Below, piece after piece: positions 7,901 through 16,606 of a DNA stretch of 64,000 bases. The notes under the pieces were generated by a model that ran no database searches, had not been told where the DNA came from, and was given only the letters and a program-made list of their open reading frames with translations. The stretch comes from Symbiopectobacterium purcellii_A (GTDB lineage Bacteria; Pseudomonadota; Gammaproteobacteria; Enterobacterales; Enterobacteriaceae). The stretch is taken from positions 3,410,001 to 3,474,000 of the forward strand of contig NZ_CP189882.1 of NCBI RefSeq assembly GCF_052050035.1, in the 5' to 3' direction. Numbering within the stretch: the stretch's first letter is position 1; each line of letters begins with the position of its first letter. The position numbers and the translations under genes were made by a program.

Positions 7901-9787
7901 ATGATGGACAATTTACGCGCGGCCGCTAATAACGTCGTGCTGAAAATTATTCTGGGCTTGATCGTCGCCTCCTTCGTATTGACGGGCGTGGGTGATTACC
8001 TTATCGACGGTTCTAACGATTACGCCGCCAAAGTCAACGGGCAGGAAATCGGTCGTGCGCAGTTTGAAAAAGCGGTGCAAAACGAGCGTAGCCGCATGCA
8101 GGAACAGTTGGGAGAAAACTTTTCCGTGCTGGCAGGCAATGACGGTTATATGCAGCAGATGCGTCAGCAGGTGCTCTCGCAACTGATCGATGAAGCGCTG
8201 ATTGACCAGTATGCTCGTAAGCTTGGGCTTAACATCAGCGATGCGCAGATTAAACAGGCCATATTCGCTGTTCCCGCTTTCCAGACCAACAACCAGTTCG
8301 ATAACGAAAAGTATCTGGATCAGGTACGCCGTTTGGGCCTGACACCGGATCGCTACGCGGAATTGCTGCGTAAGCAACTGGTCACGCAGCAACTGATTCA
8401 GGGGCTGGGCGCGACGCAATTCTCGCTGCCAAAAGAGATCGACAGTCTGGTGGCGCAGGCCGTACAGGATCGTGTGGTGATAACGGCAACGATTGACGTG
8501 GCGGCCATTGCCAAAACGCTGAACGTGACGGATGAAGAGATCAAGGCCTATTACGACAGCAACAAGGGCCGTTTTATCGACCCGGAAGCTTTCAAAGTCA
8601 GCTATCTGTTGCTGGATGCCGCACGCGTTATGGACAGTGTGAAAATCACTGATGCTGATATCGCGGCATTTTACGAGAAGAATAAGCAAGAGTTTACCCA
8701 ACCTGAGCGCAAGCGTTTTAGCGTGATTCAGTTGAAAACCGAGGCGGACGCTCGCGCCGTGCTGGATGAACTGAAAAACGGTGCTGATTTTGCCGCACTG
8801 GCAAAAGAAAAATCGCAGGATGTGGTATCGCGTCGTAACGGTGGCAATCTGGGCTGGATGGATGCCAATGCCACGGTCGATGAATTGCAGCAGGCAAAAC
8901 TGACCGAAAAAGGCCAACTCTCTGAGCCGGTAAAATCCTCAGTGGGCTACCTGATTGTTCGTCTGGATGACATTCAGGCCGCGCAGGTTAAACCGTTGAG
9001 TGCGGTGCGTGATGACATTGCGGTCAGAGCAAAACGTGAAAAAGCGCTGGATGAATTCTTTGCTGTGCAATGTAAAGTCAGCGAAGCGGCAAGCAATGAC
9101 AATGAATCGTTGACATCAGCGGAAGAAGCTGCGGGTCAAAAAACCGTTGAAACGGCTTGGTTTAGCCACGATCAAGTGCCTGCTGAGCTGAATTTCCCGC
9201 AGGTGACGCAGGCTATTTTTGGCGGCACCCTGTTAGGCGATAACGGTGCCCCGGGCAGCAACTCCAATGTGATTGGCGTCGATGGCGATCGTGCGATTGT
9301 GCTACGAATCACCGATCACCGTGCAGAAACATCGCGTCCTCTGGATCAAGTACGTGATGAGATTGTTCAGGTGCTGAAAGTGCAGAAAGCGCAGCAGCAG
9401 GCTAACCTACAGGCTGAAAAAATTGTGGTTGACCTGAAACAAGGCAAAGAGGACTCGCTGAAAGCCGCTAACCTCAGCTTTGGCGAGCCAGAGACCCTCT
9501 CCTCCGTTTCTCAGGGCAATGTGTTGGCAGAAAGCGTGTTTGCCTTGCCTGTACCGCAAAAGGACAAGGTAAGCTACGGTGTGGCACGCGATCAGGAAGG
9601 GAACGTGGTGCTGGTTGCGCTGGACAGCGTGAAACCCCACACCATCACTGATGAGCAAAAAGCACAGTTTTCCAGCCAGGTTGAGCAGAGCGCAGTGACA
9701 ACGCTGTTTGATACCCTGGTTTCCAGCTTGCGCACCGAAGCGACCATCAAATTAGGTGCCGCCGCTCAGGAGCAGCAACCGCAGTAA
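7901..9787 (+). CDS. ppiD: Periplasmic folding chaperone PpiD (parvulin-like)
   Basis: PpiD is an inner-membrane-anchored periplasmic chaperone near the Sec translocon. The ATG pair at 7901/7904 gives 628 residues (623 in E. coli) beginning MMDNLRAAANNVVLKIILG, which aligns with E. coli; an in-frame upstream extension is not needed. There is one N-terminal membrane segment at about residues 16-34, then a SurA-like N domain, a parvulin domain around residues 265-355 (KRFSVIQLKTEADARAVLDE, then GGNLGWMD) and a C-terminal helical region. Its neighbour hupB precedes it as in E. coli. Confidence 0.96.
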   Translation: MMDNLRAAANNVVLKIILGLIVASFVLTGVGDYLIDGSNDYAAKVNGQEIGRAQFEKAVQNERSRMQEQLGENFSVLAGNDGYMQQMRQQVLSQLIDEALIDQYARKLGLNISDAQIKQAIFAVPAFQTNNQFDNEKYLDQVRRLGLTPDRYAELLRKQLVTQQLIQGLGATQFSLPKEIDSLVAQAVQDRVVITATIDVAAIAKTLNVTDEEIKAYYDSNKGRFIDPEAFKVSYLLLDAARVMDSVKITDADIAAFYEKNKQEFTQPERKRFSVIQLKTEADARAVLDELKNGADFAALAKEKSQDVVSRRNGGNLGWMDANATVDELQQAKLTEKGQLSEPVKSSVGYLIVRLDDIQAAQVKPLSAVRDDIAVRAKREKALDEFFAVQCKVSEAASNDNESLTSAEEAAGQKTVETAWFSHDQVPAELNFPQVTQAIFGGTLLGDNGAPGSNSNVIGVDGDRAIVLRITDHRAETSRPLDQVRDEIVQVLKVQKAQQQANLQAEKIVVDLKQGKEDSLKAANLSFGEPETLSSVSQGNVLAESVFALPVPQKDKVSYGVARDQEGNVVLVALDSVKPHTITDEQKAQFSSQVEQSAVTTLFDTLVSSLRTEATIKLGAAAQEQQPQ

Positions 9788-9857
9788 GTGCAACCCCTGC
9801 ATCTGCAACCTGAAGTATGAAGGGTATATGCATTAATTTGTAATCCGCTGTAATAAC

Positions 9858-9882
9858 AAAAGGCCGCTTTCGCGGCCTTTTC
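9858..9882 (+). terminator. Rho-independent terminator of ppiD
   Basis: AAAGGCCG and CGGCCTTT flank a CTTTCG loop (9859-9880), with T residues after the stem. Confidence 0.8.
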
Positions 9883-9918
9883 CACATTTTAACGCCGTGG
9901 TTTGTGCGATGTCCCTTA

Positions 9919-10010
9919 TAGCCAACCGACTTAAAAATGATTACATCCTATGCCCTGATATGCGGCAAAGAAGCATAGCTGGCTGTTATCAAAATAATGT
10001 CGCTTGGCTA
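9919..10010 (+). mobile_element. IS630-type MITE, 92 bp, copy 1
   Basis: A 92-bp element begins TAGCCAACCGAC and ends GTCGCTTGGCTA, bounded by TA on both sides (9917-9918 and 10011-10012), the target duplication expected of the IS630/Tc1-mariner group. Its ends closely resemble those of the 880-bp IS630-like elements at 10517 and 13671. It has no useful ORF. By eye it matches two other copies at 11657 and 53630. It lies between the ppiD terminator and ybaV, so it may alter the ybaV upstream region. Confidence 0.9.
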
Positions 10011-10057
10011 TATTTCGGCACCCTGTACCTGCCAATTAATCAATAGGGAGATATCGT

Positions 10058-10396
10058 ATGAAAAGGAAAGGAATGTCAGCACTGTGTTTATGCCTGGCCC
10101 TGGGGTTATCCGCTTTTACGGGCGGGATTCTGGCGAAAACGGGCGAGGAGGCAACAAACAGCAGTGCCTCATCGCCAGCGTCACAGGCAACAGCGTCGAC
10201 GCAGGAAACGGTGAATATTAATACGGCGACCGTGCAGCAATTGACCCAGTTACAAGGGATAGGCGCGCGCAGAGCGGAGGCGATAGTTCAATATCGCGAT
10301 GAGAACGGTCCCTTTACCGATATTGAACAGTTGCAGGAGGTGTCCGGCATCGGGCCGACGCTGATTGAGAATAACCGGGCCCGCCTGGTGTTGTAA
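10058..10396 (+). CDS. ybaV: ComEA-type helix-hairpin-helix protein
   Basis: A 112-residue secreted or periplasmic protein with an N-terminal signal sequence (MKRKG, then a hydrophobic stretch to about residue 27), a Ser/Ala/Thr linker, and a C-terminal ComEA-like helix-hairpin-helix DNA-binding domain (VNINTATVQQLTQLQGIGAR, then VSGIGPTLIENNR). The family includes competence DNA receptors; the enterobacterial YbaV has no established role that I can state. GGGAG lies before the ATG. The gene holds its usual place after ppiD. fadM, which should follow, is broken by the IS nest starting at 10447. Confidence 0.85.
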   Translation: MKRKGMSALCLCLALGLSAFTGGILAKTGEEATNSSASSPASQATASTQETVNINTATVQQLTQLQGIGARRAEAIVQYRDENGPFTDIEQLQEVSGIGPTLIENNRARLVL

Positions 10397-10516
10397 GCGT
10401 CAGATACGTAGCGTTCCCGCTCTCTGGACGGCAGTGCGGTTATTCAGAGACTGTAAAATAATCTGTGTAAATGGCATTTTGAGGAAAACCTTCAAAGGAT
10501 AACAAAATGCCTATTA

Positions 10517-11396
10517 TAGCTAAACGACTTAATTTTGATTACATTATTTAAATGAGCTATTCAATTGATTTTAGACGTAAAGTGATATCTACACGGAAAA
10601 ACGAAGGGTTGAGTATCCGAGAAACAGCGAAGCAATTTCGGATTGGCCCTGCCTCTGTATCGCGTTGGATTAATCAAATAGAGTCAAAAGCATCGACCAC
10701 GCGTCAGCGAAAGAGCGATAAATCCGAGTTGATAAAAGATGTTGAACAATATCCAGATGCTTACCAAAAAGAACGTGCAGAGCGTTTTGGCGTTTGTCAG
10801 AAGGCCATTTGGCAAGCGCTTAAAAAGCTGGGATTGACCTATAAAAAAAACTCTACGTCATCCGAAAGCCGACGAAAACGCCCGGCAGGGATTTCAACAA
10901 AAAAAACAACAGTATGAAAAAGAAGGTAAACCTATTGTTTTTATTGATGAAAGTGGTTTTTCACACGATGCCCCACGGACTCACGGCTATTCCCCAAAAG
11001 GTCAACGGTGTTTTGGCCTGAAGAACTGGGGAGCTAGGGGAAGAACAAATGTTATCGGCGCTTTATTAGGCACAACGCTGTTTGCTATCGGATTATTTGA
11101 TATCAATATTAACAGCGATGTTTTCTATGCCTGGGTCACACAAGTCCTTATCCCAGTACTCCCTAAAAACAGTGTAATCATGATGGACAATGCCACTTTT
11201 CACAAAAAACATAATATTCAACAAGTCATCATCGATGCAGGGTATATGGTGGAGTATTTGCCTACATATTCGCCAGATCTTAACCCAATTGAGCATAAAT
11301 GGGCACAAGCAAAAAGCAAAAAAAGAGAGATGGGTTGCGATACAGAGAGTTTGTTCTCAGTCCATATGGTGTAATCAAAATTAAGTCGCTTGGCTA
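10517..11396 (+). mobile_element. IS630-family element, copy 1 (880 bp)
   Basis: Ends TAGCTAAACGACTTAA and TTAAGTCGCTTGGCTA form imperfect terminal inverted repeats. TA flanks both sides (10515-10516, 11397-11398). Removing the element and one TA restores the first codons of the IS256 transposase. A copy of equal length lies at 13671-14550, and a 145-bp fragment at 25833-25977. Confidence 0.93.
10552..11374 (+). CDS. IS630-family transposase (two frames)
   Basis: The first frame (10552-10917) encodes an N-terminal helix-turn-helix region, MSYSIDFRRKVISTRKNEG onward. The DDE catalytic region continues in a frame shifted by +1 from about position 10850, at the run of A in TATAAAAAAAACTC, with VFIDESGFSH, IMMDNATFH and YLPTYSPDLNPIEHKW carrying the D-D-E residues. 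Such two-frame organisation is known for IS630 relatives and may reflect programmed frameshifting, but a mutation is also possible. The copy at 13706 has the same arrangement, which favours a real feature of the family. Confidence 0.85.
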
Positions 11397-11656
11397 TAGC
11401 AACGAACTTATTGACCAACTGCTTCAAGATTGCCACTCCCCTCAGGATCTGCTGGGTGAATCAGGCCTACTCAAGGTGCTGACTAAAAGACTGGCGGAAC
11501 GGGTTCTTGAAGCTGAGATGGAGATGCACCTTGGGTATGCTAAGCATGACCCGGCAGGTAATCATTCAGGCAACTCCCGCAATGGCAAGACATCCAAGAG
11601 CGTACGTAGCCAAAATGGGGAGATCGAGCTCGATATTCCGCGCGACCGCAACAGTA

Positions 11657-11748
11657 TAGCCAACCGACTTAAAAATGATTACATCCTATGCCCTGATATG
11701 CGGCAAAGAAGCATAGCTGGCTGTTATCAAAATAATGTCGCTTGGCTA
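11657..11748 (+). mobile_element. IS630-type MITE, 92 bp, copy 2
   Basis: Same 92-bp sequence as at 9919, flanked by TA (11655-11656 and 11749-11750), inserted in the IS256 transposase. Excision with one TA restores the reading R-D-R-N-S-T-F-E-P. Confidence 0.93.
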
Positions 11749-11773
11749 TACCTTCGAGCCGACACTGATCGGT

Positions 11774-12829
11774 GGCTTTGTTGAATAAATCGAACTTTCA
11801 GGGGATCGCCGGATCAAAGCACTATCATCGCTCCCGATAGCAGCTCCCCATGGCAAAGCAAAAGTTTAAAATCACCAACTGGCCCACCTACAACAAAGCA
11901 CTCAGACAACGCGGCTCCCTGACGGTCTGGCTTGATGAGTCGGCCATCGCTGCATGGACTGACAGTGCTTCGCCTGAAGGTCGTGGTCGGCCGCTTTACT
12001 ACACCGATATGGCTGTTACCACGGTTTTGATGATAAAGCGCGTGTTTAACCTGTCGCTCCGTGCATTACAGGGCTTTGTCGACTCGGTTTTTACACTGAT
12101 GAGCCTGCCACTGCGCTGCCCGGACTACTCTCTGGTCAGTCGGCGGGCAAAAACCGTCAGTATCAGCATAAAAACGCCAACGCGTGGTGAAATCTCGCAT
12201 CTGGTCATCGACAGTACCGGTCTGAAGGTCTTTGGCGAAGGTGAATGGAAAGTCAGGCAGCATGGGGCTGACAGACGAAGAGTGTGGCGCAAGCTTCATC
12301 TGGCAGCAGACAGTGCGACGCATGAGATTATCTGTGCCGACTTATCGCTCAGCGGAACGACAGATGCGCAGGCACTGCCGGGCCTGATTAACCAAACCCA
12401 CCGAAAAATCAGGGAAGTGTCAGCAGACGGTGCTTATGACGCCCGTTACTGCCACGATGCGTTGCTAAGAAAGAAAATCAGGCCCCTTATCCCGCCGCGA
12501 AGCGGAGCCAAATACTGGCCGGACAAGTACCATGAACGTAACCATGCGGTGGCGAATCAGCGTCTGAGCGGGAGTAATGATATGTGGAAAAAGAAAGTGG
12601 GTTATCACCGGCGTTCAGTGGCAGAAACAGCGATGTTCCGCATAAAAACTTTGCTGGGTGGCCATCTGAGCCTGCGTGACTATGAGGCTCAAGTAGGTGA
12701 AGCGATAGCGATGGTCAAAGCGCTGAACCGTATGACGTTGTTGGGTATGCCACACAGCGTCAGGATAGGATAACAGGTGTAGCAGAGGGAGTCATCCTGT
12801 CGGCTAATTCTGATTTATTCAACAAAGCC
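11774..12829 (+). mobile_element. IS903-like element (IS5 family), 1056 bp
   Basis: Perfect 18-bp terminal inverted repeats (GGCTTTGTTGAATAAATC and its complement) and a 9-bp target duplication CTGATCGGT at 11765-11773 and 12830-12838. Length (IS903 is 1057 bp), ends and duplication size all fit the IS903 group. It sits in the IS256 transposase gene. Confidence 0.96.
11850..12773 (+). CDS. IS903-type transposase
   Basis: An intact 307-residue DDE transposase, the usual IS903 length. It begins MAKQKFKITNWPTYNKALRQ. The catalytic region includes HLVIDSTGLKVFGEGEWK, ADGAYDARYCHD and the C-terminal YHRRSVAETAMFRIK. No frameshift or stop is seen. It is the likely source of transposase for the 189-bp MITE pair with matching ends (25978 and 59513). 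Confidence 0.95.
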   Translation: MAKQKFKITNWPTYNKALRQRGSLTVWLDESAIAAWTDSASPEGRGRPLYYTDMAVTTVLMIKRVFNLSLRALQGFVDSVFTLMSLPLRCPDYSLVSRRAKTVSISIKTPTRGEISHLVIDSTGLKVFGEGEWKVRQHGADRRRVWRKLHLAADSATHEIICADLSLSGTTDAQALPGLINQTHRKIREVSADGAYDARYCHDALLRKKIRPLIPPRSGAKYWPDKYHERNHAVANQRLSGSNDMWKKKVGYHRRSVAETAMFRIKTLLGGHLSLRDYEAQVGEAIAMVKALNRMTLLGMPHSVRIG

Positions 12830-13670
12830 CTGATCGGTAAGAACGAAAAACAGCTTAACGGCTTCGATGACCGCATTATTTCTCTATATTCCAGAGGGTT
12901 ATCAACCCGTGATATTCAGGCACACTTTAAAGAAGTCTAGGGGGTCGATGTTTCCGCTGGCTTCATTTCTCAAGTGACCAATGCTGTGATGGATGAAGTT
13001 AAGCGCTGGCAGCAACGGCCGCTGGATGCGCTTTATCCCATTGTTTACCTTGACTGTATTGTTGTCAAAAGCCAGGACGGCGGAGCCGTGGCCAACAAGT
13101 CTGTTTATCTGGCCCTCGGCGTCAACGGCCAGGGCGAAAAAGAGCTGCTGGGGCTATGGATAGCCAAAACTGAGGGGGCCAAGTTCTGGTTATCTGTGAT
13201 GACAGAACTGAAAAATCGTGGGCTAAAGGACATCTTCGTCGCCTGCTGCGATGGCCTGAAAGGCTTTCCTGATGCCATTGAAGCTGTTTACCCGCATACG
13301 CGGGTACAGCTCTGCATTGTGCATCAGGTGCGGAACTCGCTGCGCTACGTCGGCTGGAAAGAGCGTAAAGCCGTTGCTGCTGACCTCCGCACTATCTATA
13401 GTTCCGCAACGCTAGAGGGCGCTGAAGAGGCCCTGGATGCCTTCGCGGCCAAATGGGATGAGCAGTTCCCGACGATCAGCCCGTCGTGGAGAAATAATTG
13501 GGAACGTCTCATCGTCATTTTTGACTTTCCGCCGGAGATCCGCAAGGTTATCTACACCACCAACGCGATAGAGTCGTTAAATGCTTCATTGCGCAAGATA
13601 ACGAAAACGCGACGAATATTTCCAACGGATGACTCGGTGATAAAATTACTCTATCTAGCCTTGCATAATA

Positions 13671-14550
13671 TAGCTAAACGACTTAATTTTGATTACATTA
13701 TTTAAATGAGCTATTCAATTGATTTTAGACGTAAAGTGATATCTACACGGAAAAACGAAGGGTTGAGTATCCGAGAAACAGCGAAGCAATTTCGGATTGG
13801 CCCTGCCTCTGTATCGCGTTGGATTAATCAAATAGAGTCAAAAGCATCGACCACGCGTCAGCGAAAGATCGATAAATCCGAGTTGATAAAAGATGTTGAA
13901 CAATATCCAGATGCTTACCAAAAAGAACGTGCAGAGCGTTTTGGCGTTTGTCAGAAGGCCATTTGGCAAGCGCTTAAAAAGCTGGGATTGACCTATAAAA
14001 AAAACTCTACGTCATCCGAAAGCCGACGAAAACGCCCGGCAGGGATTTCAACAAAAAAAACAACAGTATGAAAAAGAAGGTAAACCTATTGTTTTTATTG
14101 ATGAAAGTGTTTTTTCACACGATACCCCACGGACTCACGGCTATTCCCCAAAAGGTCAACGGTGTTTTGGCCTGAAGAACTGGGGAGCTAGGGGAAGAAC
14201 AAATGTTATCGGCGCTTTATTAGGCACAACGCTGTTTGCTATCGGATTATTTGATATCAATATTAACAGCGATGTTTTCTATGCCTGGGTCACACAAGTC
14301 CTTATCCCAGTACTCCCTAAAAACAGTGTAATCATGATGGACAATGCCACTTTTCACAAAAAACATAATATTCAACAAGTCATCATCGATGCAGGGTATA
14401 TGGTGGAGTATTTGCCTACATATTCGCCAGATCTTAACCCAATTGAGCATAAATGGGCACAAGCAAAAAGCAAAAAAAGAGAGATGGTTTGCGATACAGA
14501 GAGTTTGTTCTCAGTCCATATGGTGTAATCAAAATTAAGTCGCTTGGCTA
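13671..14550 (+). mobile_element. IS630-family element, copy 2 (880 bp)
   Basis: The same 880-bp element as at 10517, with TA on both sides. Left flank is the IS256 transposase near its 3' end (LALHNI), right flank is an IS3 orfB. The two flanks belong to different elements, so this copy is probably a recombinant of two IS630 insertions. Confidence 0.92.
13706..14528 (+). CDS. IS630-family transposase, copy 2 (two frames)
   Basis: Nearly identical to the transposase at 10552 with a few substitutions: RKIDK against RKSDK, DESVFSHDT against DESGFSHDA, REMVCD against REMGCD. The Gly-to-Val and Ala-to-Thr changes follow the first catalytic Asp, so activity may be reduced. The N-terminal part is in one frame to 14071 and the catalytic part continues in the shifted frame to 14528. 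Confidence 0.82.
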
Positions 14551-15595
14551 TACGTCGCCACATCCTGCTCCATGTAAGCCCGTGTTGGCTGGGGTACCAG
14601 CAGCAACCATTCATGTTTCAGACTGCCCCAGAAGCGCTCCATCACCGCATTATCCCAGCAGGCACCCACGTCTCCCATACTGCTCCTCAGCCTGTAGCTG
14701 CTCAGCAGCGCCTGAAAGCGTTGTCCCGTGTACTGCGCCCCCCTGTCCGTATGCACCACCAGGCCCGGCGGGGGAGTTCGCAGGTTATATGCCTGCATCA
14801 GGGCCCCGCAGACCAGCGATGAGGTCATCCGTCTGTCCACCTGCCAGCCCACTATCTGCCGGGAGTACAAATCCATAATAGCCGCCAGATACAGCCAGCC
14901 TTCACCGGTCTTCAGATACGTGATGTCACTCGCCCACACCTGATTTGGCCCCGGCGGGTTAAAATTCTGGTTCAGCAGGTTTGGGGCCACCTCTGCACCC
15001 GGGCGGGGTTTTGTCGTGACCTTATAAGTCCGGCGCCGTCGGCAGACCAGCCCCTCTTCCTGCATGAGTTTCTTCACCCGCCAGCGGCTGATTATGATGC
15101 CTTCTCCACGAAGCCTTTTGACCAGCGTCCGGCTTCCTGCTCCCTGCCTGCTGGCGGCGAACAGCGCCTTTAACCTGACCCGGACCTCCACGTTTTTTTG
15201 CAGCGGTTCGGCGGGCTTTTTTCGCCATGCATACCAGGCAGAGGCCGTCACACGCATGACCCGACAGAGTGTACGAACGCTGAAGTCAGTGGCATTGTCG
15301 AGAATGAACCGGTATCTCACGACATATGTTTCGCGAAGAAGGCACTCGCCTTTTTTAGTATCTCCTTCTCTGTACGTAACTCTTTGTTTTCCTTTTGTAA
15401 CCGTTTTAACTCTGCACGTTCATCATCGCTGAGTACGCCGTTGCTCTGCTCGCGTGCCAGCGAGACCCATGTATGCAGGGTTTTGTTGCTTATGCCCAGC
15501 GATGCTGCTGCCCTGGCTATCGTATAGCCCTGCTCTGTTACCAGGGCAACGGCTTCCTTTTTAAACTCAGGGGTAAATTGTCGTTTATGGTTCAC
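14551..15595 (-). pseudogene. IS3-family transposase orfA-orfB, orfB truncated
   Basis: orfA (15317-15595, 92 residues) carries the helix-turn-helix and a leucine-zipper-like tail (LKRLQKENKELRTEKEILKK). It overlaps orfB (from about 15320), with an A-AAA-AAG slippery heptamer (complement of 15350-15356) expected to give the OrfAB fusion by -1 frameshift. orfB has the rve integrase core: VWASDITYLKTGEGWLYLA, then VVHTDRGAQYTG. It ends in EQDVATY, and the last residues before the stop come from IS630 sequence. The missing C-terminus would be IRYYNLDRHHAANGDLSP and onward. Confidence 0.87.
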
Positions 15596-15636
15596 TAAAC
15601 ACCTCCGTTTTGGATGTAAGTTTAGTGTCCTGATTA
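14551..15636 (-). mobile_element. IS3-family element, 3'-truncated
   Basis: orfA and orfB read leftward. The 5' end (right side) is near 15634, where AGTGTCCTGATTA forms the terminal repeat. The 3' end is missing: orfB stops matching at 14551 where the IS630 copy begins. A matching orfB 3' end from another copy lies at 24607-24700. Confidence 0.87.
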
Positions 15637-15765
15637 TTCAACTACTACACCTTTGTGTGTATCGATCTTACGACGCAGAAGGCATTGCCGCTGGAAGGCG
15701 AGTTGTTAACGCATTTGCAGGCGTTTATGCAGCCACCATCATCCGATGATTCACCGCTGGCCTAG
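15637..15765 (+). pseudogene. fadM: fadM (ybaW) thioesterase, 3' fragment only
   Basis: Only about 42 C-terminal codons of the long-chain acyl-CoA thioesterase FadM remain, reading FVCIDLTTQKALPLEGEL and ending at TAG 15763-15765. E. coli FadM has the closely similar FVCIDLKTQKALALEGEL at the same place in a 132-residue protein. The 5' two-thirds with the hotdog-fold active site is gone, and the IS3 terminus abuts the fragment. Position between ybaV and queC matches E. coli. Confidence 0.9.
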
Positions 15766-15813
15766 TGAAAGTGGGGGGCGGTACGAGCCTGTTCACCCCA
15801 CTATCCGATGACC

Positions 15814-16512
15814 TTATTGCAAACCGGTTTTGCGTTTCATTGATTCCATCACGCCGACGCGATCCTGTTGATAGTGTGCTAAGCCATTTGCACGTAAATG
15901 ACATGCCGCGCAGTGGCCGCAACCGTCGCCCTGAATCCCGTTGTAGCAGGTAAGCGTCTGGTTGCGTACTGTATCCAGATGGTGGTAATGGTCAGCCAAC
16001 GCCCAGGTTTCCGCCTTGTTGAGCCACATGAGCGGCGTAACAAACTGAATATCACGGGCGATACCGAGCACGATCGCGTGATTCAAGGCTTTGACAAACT
16101 CATCGCGGCAGTCAGGGTAGCCCGAAAAGTCGGTTTCACAGACGCCAGTGATCACCGCTTGCGCGGCGACCTGGTAGGCGTAAATGGCCGCCAGCGTAAG
16201 AAACAGAATATTGCGCCCTGGCACAAACGTGCTGGGAATACCGGATGCAGAGGCGTCGTAATCCGGTACGGCGATATTGTCGCGCGTCAGGCTACTGACT
16301 GCCAATTCATTGAGTAAACCGACATCCAGCACCTTGTGTGCCTTGGCTCCCAATTGGTTTGCAAGCGCGCGCGCAATATCGATTTCCGCACGGTGGCGCT
16401 GACCGTAGTCGAATGTGACACAGTGCACTTCATCATACAGGCTGAGTGCCTGAATCAGACAGGTGGTGGAGTCCTGCCCACCGCTAAATACGACAACCGC
16501 GCGTTTTGTCAT
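15814..16512 (-). CDS. queC: 7-cyano-7-deazaguanine synthase QueC
   Basis: QueC converts 7-carboxy-7-deazaguanine to preQ0 with ATP and ammonia in queuosine synthesis. The ATG at 16512 gives 232 residues (231 in E. coli), starting MTKRAVVVFSGGQDSTTC with the PP-loop SGGQDS. The zinc-binding cysteines appear in CYNGIQGDGCGHCAACHLR. FVPGRNILFLTLAA and the GVCETDFSGYPDCR segment are typical. It lies downstream of, and in the same direction as, the PLP enzyme gene. Its end converges on the fadM remnant, with a short GTGGGG/CCCCAC hairpin at 15771-15801 between them. Confidence 0.96.
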   Translation of the reverse strand: MTKRAVVVFSGGQDSTTCLIQALSLYDEVHCVTFDYGQRHRAEIDIARALANQLGAKAHKVLDVGLLNELAVSSLTRDNIAVPDYDASASGIPSTFVPGRNILFLTLAAIYAYQVAAQAVITGVCETDFSGYPDCRDEFVKALNHAIVLGIARDIQFVTPLMWLNKAETWALADHYHHLDTVRNQTLTCYNGIQGDGCGHCAACHLRANGLAHYQQDRVGVMESMKRKTGLQ

Positions 16513-16606
16513 TGCTCTACCTTTGTTGCTCAAGGGCGATGTTCCCAGTGTGACGGAAGAGGGACATGCTATCGCAAACGCGCGTCGTTTTCAGCGTTAA
16601 CTCGGA

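Larger units (their letters stand above)
10447..13670 (+). mobile_element. IS256-family element copy 1, interrupted and 3'-truncated
   Basis: The left end GAGACTGTAAA with TGTGTAAATGGC matches the end of the IS256 copy at 63098. Inside it lie an IS630-like element (10517-11396), a MITE (11657-11748) and an IS903-like element (11774-12829). The right part is cut at 13670, where a second IS630-like element begins; the IS256 right end does not appear after it. Segments that belong to IS256 itself are 10447-10516, 11399-11656, 11751-11773 and 12839-13670. Confidence 0.88.
10507..13670 (+). pseudogene. IS256 (mutator) family transposase, multiply disrupted
   Basis: The transposase reads MPISNELIDQL once the first IS630 and one TA are removed, and RDRNSTFEPTLIG once the MITE and one TA are removed. 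It continues with LIGKNEKQLN after removal of the IS903-like element and one 9-bp repeat. A TAG stop (near 12938) replaces the TAC that reads Tyr in the copy at 63135, in KEVYGVDV. The body keeps the DDE region (VYLDCIVVKSQDGG, then VACCDGLKGFPDAI) and the TTNAIESLNASLRK motif. The last codons are missing beyond LYLALHNI. Five separate lesions make it non-functional. Confidence 0.92.
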
